Assembly: GCA_003449515.1 (NCBI GenBank)
Contig: DMHI01000169.1
Span: 4,073 to 10,260 of the forward strand
Length of the DNA stretch: 6,188 nucleotides
Origin: Lysobacteraceae bacterium
Lineage (GTDB): Bacteria; Pseudomonadota; Gammaproteobacteria; Xanthomonadales; Xanthomonadaceae
Reading direction: 5' to 3'
Shown: positions 1 to 6,188 of the stretch, piece after piece
Layout of the letters: every line of letters starts with the position of its first letter
Position numbering within the stretch: position 1 is the stretch's first letter
Notes under the pieces: generated by a model
What the model was told of the DNA's origin: nothing
The model's database searches: none
Seen by the model: the letters and a program-made list of their open reading frames with translations, nothing else
Made by a program: the position numbers and the translations under genes

Positions 1-12
1 GGGAGCGGACAT
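1..12 (-). CDS. glmU: Probable start of glmU (bifunctional UDP-GlcNAc pyrophosphorylase / glucosamine-1-phosphate acetyltransferase), only 4 codons in window
   Basis: An ATG at 12-10 on the minus strand opens a frame reading Met-Ser-Ala-Pro before the window ends. Four residues cannot identify a protein. The call rests on context: glmU follows atpC in Escherichia coli and, as I recall, in Xanthomonas. Xanthomonadaceae GlmU proteins also begin Met-x-x-Pro before a Leu-His-Val segment and the nucleotide-binding glycine-rich loop. GlmU would make UDP-N-acetylglucosamine for peptidoglycan and lipopolysaccharide in the cytoplasm. The gene lies beyond the atp terminator and so probably has its own promoter. 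No strong Shine-Dalgarno sequence is visible before the ATG. The start could be spurious, and another gene could begin here. Confidence 0.4.
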
Positions 13-40
13 GCGGAGGCTTCGGTTCGACGGACAGCGC

Positions 41-46
41 ATTCTA
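41..46 (-). promoter_or_regulatory. Candidate -10 box (TAGAAT) for the gene starting at position 12
   Basis: Reading the minus strand, TAGAAT matches the sigma-70 -10 consensus TATAAT at five of six bases. It sits about 28 nt upstream of the ATG at 12, which would leave a 5' leader of roughly 20 nt. No convincing -35 hexamer lies 16-18 nt further upstream. A TCGACA resembling TTGACA is present but only 13 nt away, which is too close. The box lies between the atp terminator and the presumed glmU start, where a promoter is expected. The assignment is tentative. Confidence 0.35.
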
Positions 47-85
47 GGCCGGCACGGCCTGTCGATCATCGTGGCCGCCGCAAAC

Positions 86-113
86 AAAAACGCCGGCGCG
101 AGGCCGGCGTTTT
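86..113 (-). terminator. Intrinsic (rho-independent) terminator of the atp operon
   Basis: A perfect 11-bp inverted repeat pairs 87-97 with 103-113 around a 5-nt loop (98-102). The stem core is GC-rich (CGCCGGC). On the minus strand it is followed directly by TTTTTGTTTG, the U-tract expected of an intrinsic terminator. It lies 65 nt past the atpC stop codon, so it should end the atp transcript. The A/T pairs at the stem base also give a short T-run on the plus strand, so it could stop transcription weakly in that direction too. Confidence 0.9.
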
Positions 114-178
114 CGTCGATGGAGCCAATCGTCGGGCGAGCCCGCAGGCTGAGGTGCAGGCTGTCCGAAAGACGCCGA

Positions 179-604
179 TCAGTGCTTGAGGTTCTTGCGC
201 AAGCGCTCGAGCGCCTGCAACTGGGCCATGGCCTGCTGCAACTGCACCTGTGCTTCGGCCACCGACATCGCTTCCGAGCGGTTGGCAAGGATGCGCTCGG
301 CTTCTTCCTTGGCCTTCAACGCCGCGGCCTCGTCGAGGTCTTCGGCGCGCTCCACCGTATCGGCAAGCACGGTGACCACCTGCGGCTGGACTTCGAGCAT
401 GCCGCCGGAGACGTAGAAGTCGAGCTTCTCGCCATTGGGCCGGGTCACGATGACCTTGCCCGGCTTGAGGCGGGTGATCAGCGGCGCGTGGCGCGGCGCG
501 ATGCCGATCTCACCAAGCTCGGCGGTCGCGACGACCAGTGTCGCGTCGCCCTGGAAGATTTCCTTCTCGGCGCTGACGATGTCGCAGCGGATGGTGATCG
601 TCAT
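179..604 (-). CDS. atpC: ATP synthase F1 subunit epsilon (AtpC)
   Basis: AtpC is the epsilon subunit of the F1 rotor. It binds gamma and the c-ring and can inhibit ATP hydrolysis through its C-terminal helices. The 141-residue product has the usual family length and two-part layout. An N-terminal beta-sandwich spans about residues 1-85 and contains the hallmark GEIGIAPRHAPL at 31-42. A charged alpha-helical hairpin spans about 88-138 and ends in LERLRKNLKH. The start is the ATG at 604, 17 nt after the atpD stop, with a weak GGAT Shine-Dalgarno (613-616) spaced 8 nt away. It is the last gene of the operon, followed by the terminator at 86-113. The sequence closely resembles remembered Xanthomonadaceae AtpC. 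Nothing is broken or missing. Confidence 0.97.
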   Translation of the reverse strand: MTITIRCDIVSAEKEIFQGDATLVVATAELGEIGIAPRHAPLITRLKPGKVIVTRPNGEKLDFYVSGGMLEVQPQVVTVLADTVERAEDLDEAAALKAKEEAERILANRSEAMSVAEAQVQLQQAMAQLQALERLRKNLKH

Positions 605-621
605 GTCGGCTTATCCGTGGC

Positions 622-2028
<1,407 letters not shown>

Positions 2029-2068
2029 GGTGGGGTTCCTCGGAAGTTGATGCTGTGGGGCGCGCCGC

Positions 2069-2932
2069 TTAGACCGCTGCGGCGCCGCCGACGATTTCGG
2101 AGATTTCCTGGGTGATCGCCGCCTGCCGCGCCTTGTTGTAGACGAGGTTCAGCGTGCCGATCAACTTGGTGGCGTTGTCGGAAGCCGCCTTCATCGCGAC
2201 CATGCGCGCGGCGTGCTCCGAGGCCAGGTTCTCGAGCACGGCCTGGTAGACCAGCGACTCGACGTAACGGGTGAGCACGTGATCCAGCACGGTGTGCGGG
2301 TCCGGCTCGTAGATGTAGTCCCAGTCGTGCTTGGCTTCCAGCGACTCGGAGGCCACCAGCGGCAGCAGCGGAGCCAGCGACGGCCGCTGCGACATCGTGT
2401 TGACGAAGTCGTTGTAGCAGAGCACCACGCGATCCAGACGGCCATCGACGTAGCGATCGAGCATGGTCTTGGTCACGCCGATCAGCTGGGCCAGTTCCGG
2501 CTGCTCGCCGAGGTGCGTGACCGAGCCCAGCATGTCCACCTTCAAACGACGGAAGAAGGTGGCGGCTTTCTGGCCGATGCAGACCACATCGACTTCCGCG
2601 CCCTTGCCCTGCCAGTCGCGGATATCGGCGAGGATGCGCCGGAACAGCTGCGAGTTCAGGCCGCCGCAGAGACCGCGATCGGTCGAGACGATGATGTAGC
2701 CGACGCGCTTGACGTCCACACGCTCCGCCATGAACGGATGCACGTGGTCGGTGTTCGCATGGGCGATGTGGCCGACGACCTGCTTCATCAGGCGCGCGTA
2801 GGGCCGCGTCGCCCGCATCTTGTCCTGCGCCTTGCGGATCTTGGACGCCGAGACCATCTCGAGCGCGCGCGTCACCTTGCGGGTGTTCTGCACGCTCTTG
2901 ATCTTGGTTTTGATTTCGCGGCCGCCTGCCAT
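2069..2932 (-). CDS. atpG: ATP synthase F1 subunit gamma (AtpG)
   Basis: AtpG is the central shaft that turns inside alpha3beta3 and couples c-ring rotation to catalysis. The 287-residue protein matches the normal bacterial length of about 286-290. The N-terminal helix (about 1-55) begins MAGGREIKTKIKSVQNTRKV and contains the MVSASK segment at 26-31. The Rossmann-like middle domain carries STDRGLCGGLN at 83-93. The long C-terminal helix contains SEHAARMVAMKAASDNA at 238-254 and ends in the family signature ITQEISEIVGGAAA at 273-286. Its ATG at 2932 lies 14 nt beyond the atpA stop, preceded by a purine-rich GAGAGAG (2940-2946) spaced 7 nt. No oddities are seen. Confidence 0.98.
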   Translation of the reverse strand: MAGGREIKTKIKSVQNTRKVTRALEMVSASKIRKAQDKMRATRPYARLMKQVVGHIAHANTDHVHPFMAERVDVKRVGYIIVSTDRGLCGGLNSQLFRRILADIRDWQGKGAEVDVVCIGQKAATFFRRLKVDMLGSVTHLGEQPELAQLIGVTKTMLDRYVDGRLDRVVLCYNDFVNTMSQRPSLAPLLPLVASESLEAKHDWDYIYEPDPHTVLDHVLTRYVESLVYQAVLENLASEHAARMVAMKAASDNATKLIGTLNLVYNKARQAAITQEISEIVGGAAAV

Positions 2933-2946
2933 GGGAGTGCTCTCTC

Positions 2947-4491
2947 TTACCAGCTCGCCGTGGTCTTGAACTCGGCGATGAGCGCCTTGAACTCGCCCTC
3001 GATCTCCTTGTCCCAGACGCCGGTGGCGACGATCTTCTCGGCCAGCGCGTTGCGGGTGTTGACCAGGTGGGCGTGCAGGCCGGCCTCGAAGGCGCCGATC
3101 TTGGCCAGCGGCACGTCGTCCATGTGGCCTTCGTTGACGGCGTAGATCGACAGCGCCATCTGCGCGATCGACATCGGCGCGTACTGCTTCTGCTTCATCA
3201 GCTCGGTGACGCGCTGGCCGCGCTCGAGCTGCTTGCGGGTGGTCTCGTCGAGGTCGGAAGCGAACTGCGCGAAGGCCGCCAGCTCGCGGTACTGCGCGAG
3301 CGAGATACGGATGCCGCCCGACAGCTTCTTCATGATCGTCGTCTGCGCGGCACCGCCGACGCGCGAGACCGAGATGCCGGCGTTCACGGCCGGGCGGATG
3401 CCGGCGTTGAACAGGTCGGTCTCGAGGAAGATCTGGCCGTCGGTGATCGAGATGACGTTGGTCGGCACGAAGGCCGAGACGTCACCGGCCTGCGTTTCGA
3501 TGATCGGCAGCGCGGTCAGCGAACCGGTCTGGCCCTTGACCGCGCCATCGGTGAACTTCTCGACGTACTCGGCCGAGACGCGGGCCGCGCGCTCGAGCAG
3601 GCGCGAGTGCAGGTAGAACACGTCGCCCGGGTAGGCTTCGCGGCCCGGCGGGCGGCGCAGCAGCAGCGAGATCTGGCGGTAGGCGACGGCCTGCTTCGAC
3701 AGGTCGTCGTAGACGATCAGGGCGTCCTGGCCGCGGTCCATGAAGTACTCGCCCATGGCGCAACCGGCGTACGGCGCGATGTACTGCATCGCCGCCGACT
3801 CCGCAGCCGAAGCGGCGACGATGATGGTGTGCGCCAGCGCGCCGTTCTCTTCGAGCTTGCGCACGACGGCGGCGATCGAGCTGGCCTTCTGGCCGATCGC
3901 CACGTAGACGCACTTCACGCCGGTGTTCTTCTGGTTGATGATCGCGTCGATCGCCATCGCGGTCTTGCCGGTCTGGCGATCGCCGATGACGAGCTCGCGC
4001 TGGCCGCGGCCGATCGGGATCATCGCGTCGACCGACTTGTAGCCGGTCTGCACCGGCTGGGCCACCGACTGGCGCCAGATCACGCCCGGGGCCACGCGCT
4101 CGACCGGCGAGCTCAAGGAAGCGTTGATCGGGCCCTTGCCGTCGATCGGGTTGCCCAGGGCGTCGACGACGCGGCCGAGCAGCTCGGTGCCCACCGGCAC
4201 TTCGAGGATGCGGCCGGTGGTCTTGGCGACCATGCCCTCGCACAGGTGCTCGTAGTCGCCGAGGACCACGGCGCCGACCGAGTCGCGTTCGAGGTTCAGC
4301 GCCAGCGCGAAGGTGTTGCCGGGCAGCTCGATCATCTCGCCCTGCATGGCGTCGGCGAGGCCGTGGATGCGGACGATGCCGTCCGACACCGAGGTGACGG
4401 TGCCTTCGTTGCGGGCTTCGGCCGAGAGCTTCAGCTTCTCGACGCGCTGCTTGATCAGTTCGCTGATTTCGGACGGGTTGAGCGTCTGCAT
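2947..4491 (-). CDS. atpA: ATP synthase F1 subunit alpha (AtpA)
   Basis: AtpA is the non-catalytic alpha subunit that alternates with beta in the F1 head. With the start chosen here it has 514 residues, typical of proteobacteria. It begins MQTLNPSEISELIKQR, which matches the conserved N-terminal helix that binds delta. The Walker A motif GDRQTGKT is at 170-177. VYDDLSKQAVAYRQ at 260-273 is highly conserved. SVSRVGG at 374-380 carries Arg377, equivalent to the E. coli alpha Arg376 that reaches into the catalytic site. The frame stays open 12 codons further to a TTG at 4527. I reject that start because it lacks a Shine-Dalgarno and adds non-homologous residues. The ATG at 4491 has AGGAA (4497-4501) spaced 5 nt away. 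Confidence 0.98.
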   Translation of the reverse strand: MQTLNPSEISELIKQRVEKLKLSAEARNEGTVTSVSDGIVRIHGLADAMQGEMIELPGNTFALALNLERDSVGAVVLGDYEHLCEGMVAKTTGRILEVPVGTELLGRVVDALGNPIDGKGPINASLSSPVERVAPGVIWRQSVAQPVQTGYKSVDAMIPIGRGQRELVIGDRQTGKTAMAIDAIINQKNTGVKCVYVAIGQKASSIAAVVRKLEENGALAHTIIVAASAAESAAMQYIAPYAGCAMGEYFMDRGQDALIVYDDLSKQAVAYRQISLLLRRPPGREAYPGDVFYLHSRLLERAARVSAEYVEKFTDGAVKGQTGSLTALPIIETQAGDVSAFVPTNVISITDGQIFLETDLFNAGIRPAVNAGISVSRVGGAAQTTIMKKLSGGIRISLAQYRELAAFAQFASDLDETTRKQLERGQRVTELMKQKQYAPMSIAQMALSIYAVNEGHMDDVPLAKIGAFEAGLHAHLVNTRNALAEKIVATGVWDKEIEGEFKALIAEFKTTASW

Positions 4492-4501
4492 GGTCGTTCC
4501 T
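4492..4501 (-). promoter_or_regulatory. Ribosome binding site that fixes the atpA start
   Basis: On the minus strand AGGAA (4497-4501) is followed by a 5-nt spacer and the ATG at 4491. The same AGGAA core precedes atpD. No comparable motif stands before the in-frame TTG at 4527, so this site decides in favour of the shorter 514-residue AtpA. Confidence 0.8.
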
Positions 4502-4534
4502 GCTGCCGGCGCGCGGCCGACGTTCAATGGGGAA

Positions 4535-5065
4535 TCAGTGGGTCAGGGCGGTTTCGAGGCGCGCCAGCCGGCTGCGCACCGAGCCGTCGATGACGACGTT
4601 GCCGGTATCGATCACCGCGCCGCCGATCAGACCCGGATCGATCGCGGTCTCCAGCTCGACGTTCTGCTGGAAGCGCGCCTGCAGCGAAGCGCGCAGCTTC
4701 GCCAGCGCGGCCTCGTCGAGCGGGAGCGCCGAAGTCACCTTGGCACGCACCGTGTTCTGCGCCTCAGCGCGGAATTCCTCGAACAGCGCGAGGATCTCCG
4801 GCAGCAGCAGCAGGCGGCGGTTCTCCGCCAGCACCGCGAGGAACTGCAGGAAGTTCGCGGTGAGATCGCCGGGCGGCGCCACCAGCCCCGCAGCGTCGCC
4901 CGCCGCGAGGTTGGGATGCTCGACCAGCGCGGCGACGCGCGGATCGGCAACGAGCTGGGCCGCGACCGCGAGGGCCTTCGACCAGCCACCGAGGTCGCCG
5001 CGCTCCTTCGCCAGCGCGAACGCGGCGCGGGCGTAGGGACGGGCAAGCGTGAAGGCCTGGCTCAT
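4535..5065 (-). CDS. atpH: ATP synthase F1 subunit delta (AtpH)
   Basis: AtpH sits on top of the F1 head and links it to the b-subunit stalk. The 176-residue protein has the normal length. The N-terminal helical domain (about 1-105) begins with the typical LARPYARAAFALA at 7-19. A C-terminal domain follows, carrying the family signature at 142-171, including IDPGLIGGAVI and GSVRSRLARL. As is usual for this subunit, the middle is variable and Ala/Leu-rich. The ATG at 5065 follows the atpF stop by only 10 nt. Its Shine-Dalgarno, TGAGG (5074-5078), overlaps the atpF stop codon, so translation is probably coupled to atpF. A 43-nt gap separates it from atpA. Confidence 0.97.
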   Translation of the reverse strand: MSQAFTLARPYARAAFALAKERGDLGGWSKALAVAAQLVADPRVAALVEHPNLAAGDAAGLVAPPGDLTANFLQFLAVLAENRRLLLLPEILALFEEFRAEAQNTVRAKVTSALPLDEAALAKLRASLQARFQQNVELETAIDPGLIGGAVIDTGNVVIDGSVRSRLARLETALTH

Positions 5066-5075
5066 CGTGCAGGCC

Positions 5076-5546
5076 TCAGATCTGCTCGGCCAGTTCGTCG
5101 ATCAGCGCGGCGTGGGTCGTCGCGTTGATCTCCTTGCCGATCAGCTTGCCAGCGCCGGCCACCGCGATCGCGCCGACCTGCTTGCGCAGGTCTTCGCGGG
5201 CACGGAACAGGGTGGCATCGATCTCGGCCTGGGCCAGCGCGATCTGCCGACCGCCCTCGACGATGGCGTCGCTCTTGGCCTGCTCGATGATCTGCGCGGC
5301 GCGCGCTTCGGCCTTGGCGATGATCTCGTTGGCCTGGCCACGGGCCTCGCGCAGGGCCTCTTCGACCTTCTGCTGGGTCTGGACGAGGTCCTTCTGGCTG
5401 CGCTCGGCGGCGGCGAGGCCTTCGGCGATCTTCTGCTGGCGCGCTTCGATGGCAGCCAGCAACGGCGGCCAGATCTTGGTCGCGATGATCCAGGTCAGGG
5501 CGGCAAACGCGAGGCCCTGGGCGATCAAGGTAGCGGTGAGGTTCAT
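5076..5546 (-). CDS. atpF: ATP synthase Fo subunit b, peripheral stalk (AtpF)
   Basis: AtpF forms the dimeric stator stalk from the membrane to delta. It has 156 residues, the same length as E. coli b. A single N-terminal membrane segment spans about residues 4-26. It is followed by KIWPPLLAAIEARQ at 24-37, which includes the conserved Arg36. The rest is a long, charged, Ala-rich helix or coiled coil (about 30-125) and a short C-terminal region that binds delta. Only one b-type gene is present, so the stalk is presumably a homodimer, as in most gammaproteobacteria. The ATG at 5546 has only a weak GAG Shine-Dalgarno (5554-5556). It lies 95 nt beyond atpE, behind two strong hairpins. Confidence 0.97.
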   Translation of the reverse strand: MNLTATLIAQGLAFAALTWIIATKIWPPLLAAIEARQQKIAEGLAAAERSQKDLVQTQQKVEEALREARGQANEIIAKAEARAAQIIEQAKSDAIVEGGRQIALAQAEIDATLFRAREDLRKQVGAIAVAGAGKLIGKEINATTHAALIDELAEQI

Positions 5547-5567
5547 GGGTGCGCTCGGTCGTTCATG

Positions 5568-5591
5568 CGCCGGCGCGTGGTCGCGCCGGCG
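5568..5591 (-). other. GC-rich hairpin in the atpE-atpF gap, nearer atpF
   Basis: A perfect 10-bp inverted repeat pairs 5568-5577 with 5582-5591 around a 4-nt loop (ACCA on the minus strand). Every pair is G-C, so the RNA hairpin should be very stable. No U-tract follows it on the minus strand, so it is not an intrinsic terminator. It ends 21 nt before the atpF ATG, just outside the usual ribosome footprint. A role in mRNA processing, in protecting the upstream 3' end, or in damping atpF translation is inferred from position only. Confidence 0.7.
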
Positions 5592-5602
5592 GTGTCGCGG
5601 AG

Positions 5603-5624
5603 GGCGCGGCGCTCAGGCCGCGCC
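5603..5624 (-). other. GC-rich hairpin in the atpE-atpF gap, nearer atpE
   Basis: A perfect 8-bp inverted repeat (GGCGCGGC at 5603-5610 with 5617-5624) closes a 6-nt loop. It begins 17 nt past the atpE stop codon and 11 nt before the second hairpin. It lacks a following U-tract, so simple termination is unlikely. Its position directly behind atpE fits an RNA-stabilising or decay-blocking stem, which is an inference. Confidence 0.65.
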
Positions 5625-5641
5625 GCACGGGCGTGGCTCGA

Positions 5642-5950
5642 TCAGCCGCCAAACGCCTGGGTCAGCTGCTGGCCGAGACCGCCGATCAGCGGGTTGGCGA
5701 AGGCGAACATCAGGCCCACGGCGACCGTGATGATGAACGCGGCGTCGATCAGGCCGGCGGTGATGAACATGCGGACCTGCAGCACCGGGATCAGCTCCGG
5801 CTGACGGGCGGCCGACTCGAGGAACTTGCCAGCCATGTTGGCCATACCGATCGAAGCGCCAAGCGCCGCGAGGCCGATCATGAAGCCGATGGCCAGGATG
5901 GTGAACGACTGGATGTCGGCGAAGGCGGTCAGGATGTTCGAGATGTCCAT
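5642..5950 (-). CDS. atpE: ATP synthase Fo subunit c, proton-carrying ring (AtpE)
   Basis: AtpE forms the membrane ring that carries protons and drives rotation. The 102-residue hairpin has two hydrophobic helices, about 14-42 and 55-88, joined by a polar loop with the invariant RQP at 49-51. Helix 1 shows alternating small residues (Ala29, Gly31, Ser33, Gly35, Ala37), which permit tight ring packing. Helix 2 has the carboxylate Asp69 in GLIDAAF, equivalent to E. coli Asp61. The position matching the sodium-liganding Gln of sodium-type rings is Met36 and the acid is Asp rather than Glu-Ser, so protons are the likely coupling ion. It is longer than E. coli c (79 aa), with an N-terminal extension and a C-terminal GLGQQLTQAFGG tail. 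The start has a GGAG Shine-Dalgarno at 5957-5960. Confidence 0.97.
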   Translation of the reverse strand: MDISNILTAFADIQSFTILAIGFMIGLAALGASIGMANMAGKFLESAARQPELIPVLQVRMFITAGLIDAAFIITVAVGLMFAFANPLIGGLGQQLTQAFGG

Positions 5951-6054
5951 GGTGTGCTCCGGGGTGTTGCCAAGGGTTGAAGGAAAACGGGGATTCGAGA
6001 GGGTGGGCTGGAACAGACGCCGCGGTCACGGCGGTGGAACGTGACGCGGAACCG
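5951..6054 (-). promoter_or_regulatory. atpB-atpE intergenic leader with probable atpE translation-initiation region
   Basis: At 104 nt this is the longest gap visible in the operon. On the minus strand it contains a hairpin (stem 6025-6030 with 6040-6045, extended across a one-base bulge by 6021-6023 with 6046-6048). Next come a pyrimidine-rich stretch around 5977-5992 including GTTTTCC, and a GGAG Shine-Dalgarno spaced 6 nt from the atpE ATG. In E. coli the equivalent gap holds a known translational enhancer that raises c-subunit synthesis. A similar role here is inferred from position and composition, not from sequence identity. Confidence 0.5.
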
Positions 6055-6188
6055 TCAGTGGTGCTCTTCCATCAGGCTGAGGTAGACGATGGAAAGCATC
6101 ATGAAGATGAAGGCCTGCAGCGGGATCACCAGCAGGTGGAACAGCATCCAGCCGAGGCCGAAGGCGCCGCCAGCGATCGCACCGGCGA
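6055..6188 (-). CDS. atpB: ATP synthase Fo subunit a (AtpB), C-terminal end only
   Basis: The last 43 codons plus the stop (TGA, complement of 6055-6057) are in the window; the gene continues past the right edge. Subunit a is the membrane stator that holds the proton half-channels against the c-ring. The visible part is hydrophobic and ends LQAFIFMMLSIVYLSLMEEH plus a final His. This matches the E. coli a-subunit end, LQAFIFMVLTIVYLS followed by a short acidic/His tail. The Gln of LQAF corresponds to E. coli Gln252, in the last membrane helix next to the channel. The essential Arg (E. coli Arg210) lies outside the window. It is the first gene of those visible here and is followed by the long leader of atpE. 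Confidence 0.95.
   Translation of the reverse strand, partial: AGAIAGGAFGLGWMLFHLLVIPLQAFIFMMLSIVYLSLMEEHH

Noticed and set aside
144..162. Short direct repeat GCAGGCT...GCAGGCT downstream of atpC
   Set aside because: Two 7-base copies 12 nt apart in GC-rich intergenic DNA are likely chance; there is no third copy and no link to a known element.
2213..3145. Plus-strand open frame of 310 codons opposite atpG
   Set aside because: It is an antisense shadow of atpG running into atpA, with no domain or ribosome site to support it.
3482..4243. Minus-strand open frame of 253 codons within atpA in another frame
   Set aside because: It overlaps the functional atpA frame completely and encodes an extremely Arg/Pro-rich sequence typical of an out-of-frame reading of GC-rich DNA.
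4492..4527. TTG start giving AtpA a 12-residue N-terminal extension
   Set aside because: There is no Shine-Dalgarno before it, and the extra residues do not resemble AtpA. The ATG at 4491 has AGGAA at good spacing and begins the conserved N-terminus.
3067..4593. Plus-strand open frame of 508 codons opposite atpA and part of atpH
   Set aside because: It is antisense to two conserved genes. The composition is the same low-information Arg/Asp/Val/His/Leu mix, and the open frame is a by-product of the third-position GC bias of atpA.
5613..6029. Minus-strand open frame of 138 codons spanning the atpB-atpE gap and atpE
   Set aside because: Most of it is an out-of-frame reading of atpE, rich in His, Pro, Arg and Gly. 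The part in the gap has no homologous look, and the region is better explained as the atpE leader.

Overview
This window is the F1Fo ATP synthase (atp) operon of a high-GC gammaproteobacterium, read entirely from the minus strand. In transcription order, from right to left, it holds atpB (3' end only), atpE, atpF, atpH, atpA, atpG, atpD and atpC. An intrinsic terminator follows atpC, and what is probably the first four codons of glmU lies at the left edge. Seven subunit genes are complete and look intact. The protein sequences (AtpC, AtpD and the AtpB tail) and the atpC-glmU order resemble Xanthomonadaceae (Lysobacter/Xanthomonas relatives). That placement rests on recall of family sequences, not on a search.

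Layout: Fo genes occupy the right end (atpB tail 6055-6188, atpE 5642-5950, atpF 5076-5546). F1 genes follow: atpH 4535-5065, atpA 2947-4491, atpG 2069-2932, atpD 622-2028, atpC 179-604. Most gaps are 10 to 43 nt, but the two flanking atpE are much longer: 104 nt before it and 95 nt after it. Both contain predicted RNA hairpins. Since the c subunit is needed in many copies per enzyme, these gaps are the most plausible regulatory sites inside the operon. The operon promoter lies beyond the right edge.

Function: AtpB (a) and the AtpE (c) ring form the proton path, and the AtpF (b) dimer with AtpH (delta) forms the peripheral stalk. AtpG (gamma) and AtpC (epsilon) form the rotor shaft, and alpha3beta3 (AtpA, AtpD) carries the nucleotide sites. 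Key residues are all present: c Asp69, a-subunit Gln, b Arg36, beta Lys154/Glu180/Arg181, and the alpha Arg377 finger. The c subunit lacks the known sodium-binding signature, so the enzyme should be proton-coupled.

I found no mobile element, CRISPR, tRNA, rRNA or undescribed system. Long plus-strand open frames over atpD, atpG and atpA are antisense shadows caused by high GC. The findings are modest: intergenic RNA structures around atpE, a short insertion in the beta subunit, and the structure of the terminator and glmU start region.
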